15,886 nt of DNA from Pavlovales sp. CCMP2436 (taxonomy: Eukaryota > Haptophyta > Pavlovophyceae > Pavlovales). The notes below the pieces were generated by a model. The model was not told the origin of the DNA. It made no database searches and was given only the letters and a program-made list of their open reading frames with translations. Made by a program: the position numbers and the translations under genes. Each line of letters begins with the position of its first letter. Within the stretch, counting starts at the first letter, position 1. Positions 8,041-15,713 of this stretch are shown here, one piece after another. The stretch covers positions 84,552-100,437 of the forward strand of contig MU631525.1 of the NCBI GenBank assembly GCA_026770615.1, read 5' to 3'.

Positions 8041-8177
8041 TATATTAATGTAGGGGGGTTCGGGCTGGCGGTATGTTTCAAGTTCAAGTCAGGCTGATCT
8101 TAGCGCTCCGACGCAGGCTTCTACGCGCTACGCCGAAGTGGGGAGCTGGTAGAAGTGGTGGATGATGAGGAAGCCGA
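8041..8177 (+). repeat. Direct repeat C, copy C1
   Basis: About 137 bp closely matches 9064-9198, from TATATTAATGTAGGGG through GACGCAGGCT and CTACGCGCTACGCCGAAGTG to GAGGAAGCCGA. One frame would read RSDAG-x-YALRRSGELVE in both copies, but a stop precedes it. Confidence 0.75.
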
Positions 8178-8545
8178 AAATAAAGCGCTGGAGTCGCTGC
8201 GCAACGCGGGGCCGCCCGACAGTACGCGAGCAAGCGAGTCCATTGGGTGATCCCAGCGGTGACGTATCGCTGGGAAGCGATGGGGTTTTGAATGTCGAGA
8301 ACTCGTTTGCGCGTGCAGGGCGCGGGCCGCAGCGCGGGGGTGCGGTGGAAGGACTCGTTGAAGAGGGAGTCGAAGGAGCCGAGACGTCGAGCGCGAGCGA
8401 GTCCACTTGATGGCGGGTTTGGGTTTGGAATGCCATGAACTTGTTCGCGTGCGCATGGCGCAAGCAACTGCGCGGAGGCGCGGTGGATGAGGTAGTAGAT
8501 GAAGCGTCCGTGATGGAGGTGGCCGATAGCAGTGCGTACAACAGC
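8178..8545 (+). repeat. Degenerate tandem repeat of ~160-bp units continuing from C1
   Basis: The C1 tail (GTGGTGGATGATGAGG) is echoed by GCGGTGGAAGGACTCGTTGA (about 8341) and GCGGTGGATGAGGTAGTAGA (about 8480). GCGAGTCCA recurs near 8235 and 8397, and GAACT(C/T)GTTTGCGCGTGC-like sequence near 8301 and 8436. In the plus frame each unit encodes a short acidic segment such as AVDEVVDEA. It is not an intact gene; it may be a decayed repeat-protein fragment. Confidence 0.45.
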
Positions 8546-8614
8546 TTTGCGAGGCAGCCCATCGGGCTGCCTCGCGAGCGGGCAGCGCCATCTGGCCGTT
8601 TCAGGATCTCTCAC

Positions 8615-8682
8615 TATATATATATAGCGGCTCAGCATGGTTCAACAGGTGTTGCTCACTCACTGACTTGGTCGACGTCAGG
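8615..8682 (+). repeat. Repeat D, copy D1 (possible left TIR)
   Basis: TATATATATAGCGGCTCAGC, then ATGGTTCAACAGGTGTTG, then a GACTTGGTCGACGTCA block matches, in reverse, 10506-10573. The pair is inverted and could be the terminal repeats of an element of about 1.96 kb. Confidence 0.6.
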
Positions 8683-8715
8683 CGTTAGTCCTGGCAGCAG
8701 GGATGTTGGTGGTAG

Positions 8716-8780
8716 AGGTGAGGTTGGTGGTGAACTCGTAGCAATTGCCACAGGCTCCCCCCCCCCTCACTTATAGCTGC
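8716..8780 (+). repeat. Repeat F, copy F1
   Basis: A GAGGTTGGTGGTGAACTCGT block, then ATTGCCACAGGC, a C run and CTTATAG resembles 10010-10076 in order and spacing, with many changes. Confidence 0.35.
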
Positions 8781-9063
8781 GGGGCTGGGCTTACGCGCAC
8801 GCCGACGAGCCACCCCTGTGACCGATAATTTTGCTCACCAAACACCCCCTCTCTCGGGGAAAGGGGACTGGTGAGGATGTGACGGCGTGCGCCCGCCAAA
8901 ATCCGTGTCGTCGTGGAGCAGGCTGATGCCGGCCGCCGGGCCGCCCGCGTCTTGCGTCCCGCCGCATCTTCTGGCCTACGATGAACACCGTCGTCCGTCC
9001 CGAATTTTTTGCCGCGATCGCATGTGAGTGGCTCTCCGAAATATCTCAACTTATTAATAGATG

Positions 9064-9198
9064 TATATTAATGTAGGGGCATTCTGACTGGCGGTGTGCC
9101 AAGTTCAAGTCAAGCTGATCTTAGCGCTCCGACGCAGGCTCCTACGCGCTACGCCGAAGTGGGGAACTGGTAGAAGAGGTGGATGACGAGGAAGCCGA
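9064..9198 (+). repeat. Direct repeat C, copy C2
   Basis: The second copy of C1 (8041-8177), same strand, about 1.02 kb downstream. It lies inside the region bounded by D1 and D2, whereas C1 lies outside. Confidence 0.75.
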
Positions 9199-9419
9199 TA
9201 TATATATGCGCGTTGGTTCTAACAAGAATAACAAGAACAGAGCCTCCGAAGTTTGGGTGGTATTTTCAGAATCCGAGTCAAAATACAACCCTCACTTTGG
9301 AGGAAATTTTCTTGTCATTCCCTAAAATCAGGGCGGGACACATATTACCGAGGTTGTTCCCCGTCTAATTCTGCGTCTAAGAATTTACTTGTAGGCGGAC
9401 GACGTGACCAAGTTCGCCG

Positions 9420-9583
9420 CGACGTGCGTCGTGGAACGGTCCGATTGGCGTTCCGCCGGTGAAGAAGTAAAGGCGGAAGGACGGGTAACGAGCTGGAGAC
9501 GGCCACGTTGAGGGGCGTGGTCGCGCCGCTACAGGCGAAACGCCGCGTTGCAAGACGCGGAAGGGGGCACTGGCAATGCCTCC
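9420..9583 (+). ncRNA. Candidate structured RNA (chain of perfect hairpins), unidentified
   Basis: Consecutive perfect stems: CGACG/CGTCG (9420-9431), GGAACG/CGTTCC (9433-9454), TTCCGCC/GGCGGAA (9451-9478), CCACG/CGTGG (9503-9520), GGCG/CGCC (9534-9544), CCGCGT/ACGCGG (9543-9560), and a 7-bp GGGGGCA stem with one G-U pair (9563-9583). Stems two and three share bases, as do five and six, so they exclude each other. I could not match it to tRNA, SRP, RNase P or hammerhead patterns. It could also be part of an old transposon. Confidence 0.3.
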
Positions 9584-9621
9584 CGCCCCGGCCGCCCGTC
9601 CCTCTTCACAGAGGTATACTC

Positions 9622-9907
9622 AGCGGTGGGGACGGTATCTGTGGGCTTGAAAAATGTGCTCCATGGCCCGAGTGTTTCTCAACGCTTAGGTCCGATGGGG
9701 ACTACAGGGGATCGCGGGCAATAAGAAACCGTCGTGTTAAGCAACTGAGCCTCGTTATTTAGCCCTTCAATAGTAATTTTAACCAAATTTTAACCATTGC
9801 TTGTATGTAATTTGCTAAGAAACTCAGCCTCAGCCTCAAAACCCGCCGTTCTTATTGCCCGCGATCCCCTGTATTCGGGAGCGGACGTTAATCTAGAAAC
9901 TTGCACA
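9622..9907 (-). repeat. Dispersed repeat A, copy A2, split by a MITE
   Basis: The left part (9622-9704) matches the reverse complement of the 3' half of A1/A3, including GTGTTTCTCAACGCT; the right part (9872-9907) matches the 5' part, with TCTAGAAACTTGCAC versus TCTAGA(A/C)... in A1. The MITE B2 sits exactly between them. The A reading frame is not kept. Confidence 0.65.
9705..9871 (-). mobile_element. TA-flanked MITE, copy B2, nested in repeat A2
   Basis: A 167-bp element with perfect 23-bp terminal inverted repeats (CAGGGGATCGCGGGCAATAA plus GAA), flanked by TA at 9703-9704 and 9872-9873. The inner part matches B1 (3548-3713) in reverse. Perfect termini suggest that it is younger than B1 or closer to the source element. 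No transposase is encoded. Confidence 0.88.
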
Positions 9908-10009
9908 CACTTGTACTGGTACCTCCTGTGCAATGCAGCAATGTTCACCCCAAACTCAGAGGCCCGCCGGGCCTCTATCTTTTATTCTTTTCTGGTCCGC
10001 TTGGGAAGC

Positions 10010-10076
10010 GGCGAGGTGGGTGGAGTCGCAGCAGATGCCACAGACCCTTCCCCCCGAACCCTCCATTTAACTATAA
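10010..10076 (+). repeat. Repeat F, copy F2
   Basis: A degenerate match to 8716-8780, with GTCGCAGCAGATGCCACAGA followed by a C run and ACTATAAGTGG. It runs into GGCTCAGCTTTATATA, which resembles the D end. Confidence 0.35.
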
Positions 10077-10367
10077 GTGGCTCAGCTTTATATATGTGTC
10101 ACCTTCTCCACCCCTTCTGTAATGTATATATTTATAGCGGCTCTATGTATAGAGTGTATGTATGCTACACGCTAGATCATTGCCGCCCCCTTCTCCCCCA
10201 GTTGGCGCTCTGGTATCACCGCAAGGTGGGACACTGAAGATCTACAGAGTGACGATGAGACGCTGACACCCGGGGCCACCTTAACGCAGAAACTGCGCCC
10301 CAGGCGGTAGCATCATAACCCTTCTCCGCCCGCGGCGGCGTGCTCCAGTCCATATCAGTTTTCAACT

Positions 10368-10895
10368 ATGTAATAATTAGAATCAACAGATATAGTTGAT
10401 AACACCTGTAAATTATATAATTAAGAGCCCCACCGGCCAGGTGCAGTGGTTTACACAACGAACCTACGGTGTATTTAACCTTCGCTGCACTTGACTCGAA
10501 CCTCAGCTTGACGTCGACCAAGCCAGTGACTGAACAACACCTGTTGAACCATGCTGAGCCGATAATATATATCGAAAAAGAACTTACACGGTCTTACCGT
10601 ACGATCAAAAAGGAGCAACCCACGGTGATCCTGCGGGATCAAAAGAGAGGCATTTCAGCCTTCTGAGGTTATGTGGGGACGTAGACACAACATGACTCTC
10701 GCACTTCCTGGAGGGAATACAAGTGTGTCCAATCTGGAACATGAAAAAAACAATTATCTTGGGCAAACCTGCTCTACGCTTTGTATCCGCTCGAGACCTG
10801 TCATCGTCGGTTCATAACGAAATTAGAATCGACAACATGCAAAAAGAAGATGATACTTATGAAAATAGTTTCTAGTATAGTTGATGATACCTGCG
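10368..10895 (+). repeat. Repeat E pair (10368-10407 and 10820-10895)
   Basis: AATTAGAATC(A/G)ACA and ATAGTTGAT(A/G)A(C/T)ACCTG occur in both places. The second copy has about 35 extra bases between the blocks. The stretch between them is AT-rich spacer plus D2. Confidence 0.4.
10506..10573 (-). repeat. Repeat D, copy D2 (possible right TIR)
   Basis: Reverse copy of D1: GACGTCGACCAAGCCAGTGA, then AACACCTGTTGAACCATGCT and GAGCCGATAATATATATC. The region between D1 and D2 holds F1, C2, the hairpin chain, nested A2/B2 and F2. Confidence 0.6.
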
Positions 10896-10994
10896 GCGAA
10901 TCGCGACGAAATCTCTAAATTTGCATCATCACTCATCAAACCCTAACGCCACCCCTGAGCCACGTCCATCCTGGGCACAGCACAGCCGATTCCA

Positions 10995-12393
10995 ATGCGC
11001 CTCTCGTTGGTCCTTCTCGCGATGGGCTGCGCCTCGGTCGGTGCTGCGGCCGACCTGCGCGCGACCGGCACTGCCTCCTCCTCCATCTCCAGCCTCAGTC
11101 TCAGCTCCGGCAAGTCCAGCAAGATCAAGGACAGCATTTCCCTCTCCTATGCGATCGAGGACGCTTTTGGCGAGCGCCGCTGGCTGCAGAATGGCCAGCC
11201 ACCGAGCCCGCCGCCGAGCCCGCCGCCACCGCCGCCGCCAACCCCGCCGCCGCCTTCACCGCCACCGCCGAGCCCGCCGCCGCCCACGCCGCCGCCGCCT
11301 GCGCCTCCCGCACCGCCACCTTCTCCATCTTCTCCGCCGTCGCCGCCGCCGGCACCGCCGAGCCCACCGAGCCCGCCGCCGCCTGCTCCGCCACCGCCGA
11401 GCCCGCCGCCGCCCGCTCCGCCACCGCCGAGTCCGCCGCCGCCTGCTCCGCCACCGCCTGCACCGCCGCCGCCGGCGCCACCGCCGCCCGCACCGCCCCC
11501 TCCCAGCCCGCCGCCTCCGCCGGCAACGCTGCCCAATGAGTTCTTCGGCCTGGTGCTCATGCTCGCCCAGGACGTCGCAGACATCGAGCCGCTCCGTGGT
11601 GCGCTCTGCCAGGCTGTGGCCGAGGGCCTCGGGATCCCGACGCGCTGGTGCACCGTGCTCACTGTCACCCCAGGTACTGTCACCCCGGGCTCGACGCGCG
11701 TCCTCTTCCAGATCCGCTACCTCGAGTCAAAGGTGCGCGAAATGGCGCAGAGCCTGTCCATGGCGTCAACGCAGGCGTGGATCAGCAGCGCGGGCGGCAG
11801 CCTCGGCTCGCTCACGGTAATCGAGGACCCTGTGCTCGTCGACCTCTCGCCGCCGACGAGCGGCGACGACGACGACGACAATGATGACGATGATGATGAC
11901 GACTCCGTACGCGCCGCACCCCTTCGCACGCGCGGCCGTGCGGAGCTGGGCGGGCTGCGAGGTGCTGACTTATCTACTCCCTTGGCTACTCCCCTTACTT
12001 ACAACTCACGCGCAGACTGACGACCTTCCCAACTCGGACGAGCGCGTGGTGGACGACGGACTCTCCAGGGCCGGCGCGATCGCAGTCGGCGTGGTTGCCG
12101 CTTTCCTCTTCGCGGCCTGCATCGCCTGTGTCGCATTAGATCGCCACCGCCGCCGCCAGGTTAGGGCGCAGCTGCCATGTCCCGCGCACCCCCAGGGCAC
12201 GCACGTCGCGCGGCCTGACTGACACGCGCGCTCCCCTCCCCTCCTCGTGTGCCTGCTCTCCTCCCCTCTTCGTGTGCCTGCTCGTCTGCAGGCACCGCTT
12301 TACGTTTAGCGCTTCTGCCAGCCGCCGCCAACGAGCGGCATCGCCGTGCCGGTGGAGTCGCGTCTCGGTCTGCTTCGCTCGGATGCGGTCTAG
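10995..12393 (+). CDS. Membrane-anchored proline-rich protein with SEA-like domain (long paralogue, 3 exons)
   Basis: Type I membrane protein. Exons are 10995-11906 and 12016-12159, then a last exon from 12292 (stop TAG 12307-12309) or from 12310 (stop TAG 12391-12393). Donors are TCC|GTACGC and CAG|GTTAGG, and acceptors end in CGCAG and TGCAG; all are in phase 0. Order: signal peptide 1-19, Ser-rich segment 26-50, Ser/Ala-Pro repeats 69-176 with mostly PPSPPPP and PPAPPPP units, SEA-like domain about 177-284, acidic DDDDDNDDDDDDDS (291-304), transmembrane helix 323-345, then the basic stop-transfer DRHRRRQ. The tail is APLYV (357 residues) or 27 residues from RFCQPPPT (379). It is probably a wall- or surface-associated protein linking the matrix to the membrane. 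The domain is nearly identical to that of the minus-strand gene at 6961-7617, but carries a 15-nt tandem duplication giving TVTPGTVTPGS. The paralogue has different signal-peptide sequence. Confidence 0.75.
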
Positions 12394-12930
12394 CGGGAAG
12401 CCTGCACTTCACTCGCAGTCGCTGAGCTCGAGCCTAGAAAAGAAGGGATGCACACACCGCAGGCAGTCTACACACGCAGACTCACGCAACCGCAGTCTTG
12501 GAATCTGTGCTGTTGCGACCACGATTCTCTCAAAGTCTGTGCTTCGAAAGGTGTGTTAGTGTTATGAGAGCTGATGTGAGCGTGCGTGCCTGATTAGTCG
12601 TCGGGTCGAAAGGCTTTCTGCAGATAGAAGTGAGATATAATTCGTACCTAAGTAGCTCTGAGAACTTTAGCTAGACCTAGTACAGAAACCTGGCTGACGA
12701 CGACGATGAGAGGACTCGAGCGGACTAAATTATATACTAATTTGGAACTTACATGATCAAGAAAGTCCGTCCTGCTTGTCAGTGTCCGTGAGCGCTCGCA
12801 GCTGGCGTATCTCGCTGTGCAAATGTTATCCGGTCGGAAGAGTTGTATGATGAGCAGCTGCCAAGTTCTCCGCAACCCTGCGCGAGCGCAGTACTTGCGC
12901 GGCCGTACCGTCGCCTGGTTTTTCTCGCCA
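12394..12930. other. Convergent intergenic spacer
   Basis: The 3' flanks of the proline-rich gene (+) and the kinase gene (-). AT content rises toward 12620-12750. I see no RNA gene, repeat or domain here. The frame 12272-12559 overlaps the last exon and has no recognisable content beyond it. Confidence 0.55.
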
Positions 12931-14469
12931 TCAGTCGACGGCGCGGCTGCGCCTGCGCTGCCGCTCGTCGCAGCTCGCGCCGGCCGTGCCGGTCGTGCTG
13001 GCCGTGCCGTCACTCGCGCGGAAGCGGTCGGGCGGCGGCCCCGAGAGGGCCTCGTCGTCGGCGATGGTCGTCTCCGTCTCCGCAGTCCGTGCCGGGCTCA
13101 GCCGCCGCTTACGCCCGCCGGCGCCACGCTCGCCCGCCGACGCGCCGCCGTCGGCCGACTCGTCGACGTCGGCTTGAGGTCCTGACTTGAAGGCGCGCAC
13201 CACGGCGAGCTTGAGGCGGACCATCATGCGCGTGGAGGCCATTGCCTTCTTGAGCTTGAGGTTGGCTGCCATGTGCGCGGCGAGCTGGTCGATGAGTTCC
13301 TCCTGCACGTGCGCCGCGGAGGCGGTGGACTGCAACCACGGGTGCGCGAGCGCCTGGGCGGCGGTGAGCCTGCGCGCGGGGTCGACGACGAGCAGCTTGC
13401 TGATCAGGTCCTTGGCGAGCGGGGCGATCCCGTCCCACCACGGCGAGTGGAACGTCCACTCGCCGTGCTTGATCTTGCGGAAGAGCGAGAGGTTGTCCGA
13501 GCCGTGGAAGGGGGGGTAGCCTGAGAGCAGGATGTAGGCAATCACCCCGGCCGACCAGAGGTCGCACGATCTACCGTAGCCGTGCATGGCCAGCACCTCG
13601 GGCGCGATGTAAGACGGCGAGCCGCAGATCGTCGACATCTTTTGGCGGGGATACGTTCGGGGGGGGGGGGGGGGTTAGGCTAGGGAAGGGGCGTGGACAC
13701 GGGGGGAGGAAGGGATGGGGGGAGGGGGGAGGAAAGAGAAGAGGGAGCACACGTACCTGCGTGTCCTCGTCCGAGTTCATCTTGGAGAGGCCGAAGTCAG
13801 TGAGCACGATCTCGTCGCCCCCCTTCTCGACGAGGAGGATGTTCTCCGGTTTAAGGTCCCGGTGCGCCACGCCAGAGGAGTGCAGGTGCTCCAGCGCTGA
13901 GAGCAAGCTGACAATCGTCGCACGCGCCTGCTCCTCCGAGAACTTGCGCCGCTCGACGATCCGGTCGAAGAGCTCGCCGCCGCGGCAGAGCTGCATCACG
14001 AGGTAGAGCGTGTCGGGTGCGTCGATCACCTCATACAGCCGTATCAAGTTCTTGTGCTGCACGCGGCGCAAGACATCCACCTCGATGGTCAGCTTCTCGC
14101 TGTCCTTCTCCTTGGCCCCCTTCTTGATGATCTACGGAGATGGCAAGGGGGGGGGGGTTGGTTGGGAGGGGGGGGAGGGGGGGGGGGGTTGGTTGTGAGG
14201 GGATCGGACAGTCAGCGGACAGACAGTTAGGAGGCCTGAGACTTTGGCTCATTGATCGTGGCAGCCCGTACCTTCACTGCCACCTCCGCGCCGTCCGTGC
14301 GGCGTGTCGCGCGGTGCACACGCCCGTACGCGCCGCGGCCGAGTTCCTCGTGCAGCTCGTAGCGCTGGTGCAGCTTTGCCTCAGCGGACCCCTCGCTGTC
14401 AGCCACCTTGCCGTTCCCCCAGAGCCGGCCGCTGACGGCACCGCTGACGCGCCGCGCCCACTCCGCCAT
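12931..14469 (-). CDS. CaMK-type Ser/Thr protein kinase (3 exons)
   Basis: Exons 14469-14272, 14131-13757 and 13638-12931, all in phase 0, give 426 residues. Donors are AAG|GTACGG and CAG|GTACGT; acceptors end in CGTAG and AAAAG. The kinase domain (about 37-293) is complete: glycine loop LGRGAYGRV (43-51), ATP lysine K66 in VAVK, helix-C glutamate E83, catalytic HRDLKPEN (156-163), DFGLSK (178-183), GSPSYIAPEV activation/APE region (197-206) and DLWSAGVIAYILLSGYPPF (217-235), typical of the CaMK group. All catalytic residues are present, so it should be active. There are no EF hands, so it is not a CDPK. The tail has a basic amphipathic segment (318-342, including MVRLKLAVVRAF) that could bind calmodulin, and basic clusters GGRKRRLSP and QRRRSR that could direct it to the nucleus; both are inferences. 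Upstream of the ATG (14467-14469) no better start is seen. Confidence 0.9.
13439..13467. other. Perfect 12-bp inverted repeat within kinase exon 3
   Basis: CACGGCGAGTGG and CCACTCGCCGTG are exact reverse complements around a 5-nt AACGT loop. They fall in codons for the KHGEWTFHSPWW stretch of the kinase. Confidence 0.75.
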
Positions 14470-14494
14470 CCTCCCAAGCCCCGCCCAGCCCGCG

Positions 14495-14550
14495 CCTTGC
14501 CCCCCTCTCCTTGCCTTGCCCCCCTCTCCTTGCCCCCTCTCCTTGCCGTC
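14495..14550. repeat. CCTTGCCCCCCTCT minisatellite upstream of the kinase
   Basis: Three near-identical pyrimidine-rich units (about 14495, 14514 and 14528), followed by a partial unit. They lie 25-80 bp above the kinase ATG, so they are probably in its 5' UTR or core promoter. Confidence 0.55.
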
Positions 14551-14609
14551 CCTACGCCCTCAAACTGCGGCGTCTGCGGAAACAGCGGAACCGTGTGCTG
14601 TATCTAGTA

Positions 14610-14657
14610 GACCGCGCAGAGGGGGAGAAAAAATATGTTTTCCTCCCCCGCGCGGTC
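14610..14657 (-). promoter_or_regulatory. 15-bp hairpin upstream of the kinase start
   Basis: GACCGCGC pairs with GCGCGGTC and GGGGGAG with CTCCCCC, separated by a 3-nt AGA bulge, with an AT-rich loop of 15 nt (AAAAAATATGTTTTC). It sits about 140-190 bp upstream of the kinase ATG. It could be a 5' UTR structure or a cruciform in the promoter. Confidence 0.5.
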
Positions 14658-14910
14658 TCCTTCGGACGCCATTTTTTCGTACTTCCATCAAGAATCAGGT
14701 AATAAGCCAAGCGACAACAAAGTTGCTCTCCGTCATATTCTACGTCTAGGGTGATCTTCAAAATCTGATAAAAAAACCAGTTTGTATTTATTTCATAATA
14801 TCAGAAATGACTCGCTGGGTTCGCGCCCAGGTAGCACATCGGATTTGGGCTGGCTGTGGCCTGTGCTGCGGCATTTTCCGTCGGTTACTGCCACTGGTTG
14901 AGTGATTGGG

Positions 14911-14956
14911 CAGGGGCGGCTCGAAGGCTCAATTTCTTAGCAGACTACATACAAAC
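14911..14956 (+). mobile_element. MITE B remnant (B3)
   Basis: It opens with CAGGGG and includes TTTCTTAGCA-(GAC/AAT)-TACATACAAAC, which matches the inner left half of B1. The middle is deleted and no right terminus is present. It ends at the first base of repeat A3. Confidence 0.45.
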
Positions 14957-15095
14957 TATGACGTGTAAATATCTAGAAATACGCCCGTCCCCTGACAGGT
15001 CTCCACCGGACCCAAGTGTTGAGAAACACTCGGATCAAGAGACCTTTGCAGAGCACACGGATACCGTCCCCACCGCTAAGGCTGATCAGGCACAC
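14957..15095 (+). repeat. Dispersed repeat A, copy A3
   Basis: Gap-free match to A1 (3929-4066). The ATG-led frame MTCKYLE...SPDRSPPDPSVEKH is kept. By my count about 6 of 16 codon differences from A1 are silent. Confidence 0.75.
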
Positions 15096-15713
15096 GACAA
15101 CATCACGACTTTTGGTCTGCCCCAGATGGCGTCCACCTGGGATATCACTGTCGGGCTCCGTCGGGTTCCGAATCTCAGGTGCGGGCTAGCACCACACTTC
15201 ACGCCCAGGCCCCGGGGTTGCAGTTAATAACCAAAGTTCAGTGTTATTTAATAAAATAATTGATCAGGGCACACGTCTGGAGCGCTCGAAATCGATCTGG
15301 CGCTCGATAGCGCCACGCGCAAAGCTAGAGCCTGGGTGCGGGCGCGTGCTGTTGAGGTAACAGTTAATTAAGCTGTGTTGATTGAGGATCTAGTCGCCTC
15401 AGTTATTATGAGGGTACTTAATAAATTTGTTTGAAGTGATTTTATGTACCCCCTGGGGCCGAGAGATATATAGTTATGCCCCGGGCACAAGTCTAAATCT
15501 AGATCGAAGTCGCGAGCTAGCTTACTTGATTTCCAATAAATATTCTCAATATTGCTGTTCTTTGATATTTGCTACTTCTCGCTTGCATGGGAATCATGGC
15601 CCAAGGGAAGCTAGGATCGCATATGTACTCGACGAGGTGCTCCTGCTAGGTGTGTTTTTGAGCCTGCGGCTAGTCACCTGGCATAGCGGAACGCGTGCGC
15701 CCCCGGCGTGCGA

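Larger units (their letters stand above)
7618..10994. other. Repeat island between the two divergent proline-rich paralogues
   Basis: There are 3.4 kb without a gene I can support. Frames of up to about 180 codons exist on both strands near 8084-8776, but they overlap in all frames, follow the repeat structure and lack domains. The stretch contains short exon-like repeats, direct repeat C, inverted repeat D, the F and E repeats, a MITE nested in repeat A, and a hairpin-rich segment. Promoters of both flanking genes must lie at its ends. Confidence 0.6.
14470..15713. other. Intergenic spacer upstream of the kinase
   Basis: Contains the minisatellite and hairpin near the kinase, then an AT-rich part, a MITE remnant joined to repeat A3, and 15200-15700, which is AT-rich, has no repeats I recognise, and no gene. 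Confidence 0.5.

Noticed and set aside
8084..8638. Three overlapping minus-strand frames of 144-184 codons
   Set aside because: All three frames are open in the same place and follow the tandem repeat. No domain, splice support or codon preference favours one.
10440..10462. GGCCAGGTGCAGTGGTTTAC, reminiscent of an Alu SINE start
   Set aside because: The likeness is limited to about 20 bases, no other SINE parts follow, and the context is not primate.
11125..11683. Glycine-rich frames on the minus strand opposite the proline repeats
   Set aside because: They are the complement of PPSPPPP codons; signal peptide, splice sites and transmembrane exon support the plus strand only.
14811..14842. 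GGTTCGCGCCC resembling a tRNA B box
   Set aside because: The T-arm does not fold with a seven-base loop, and no acceptor or anticodon stem is found around it.
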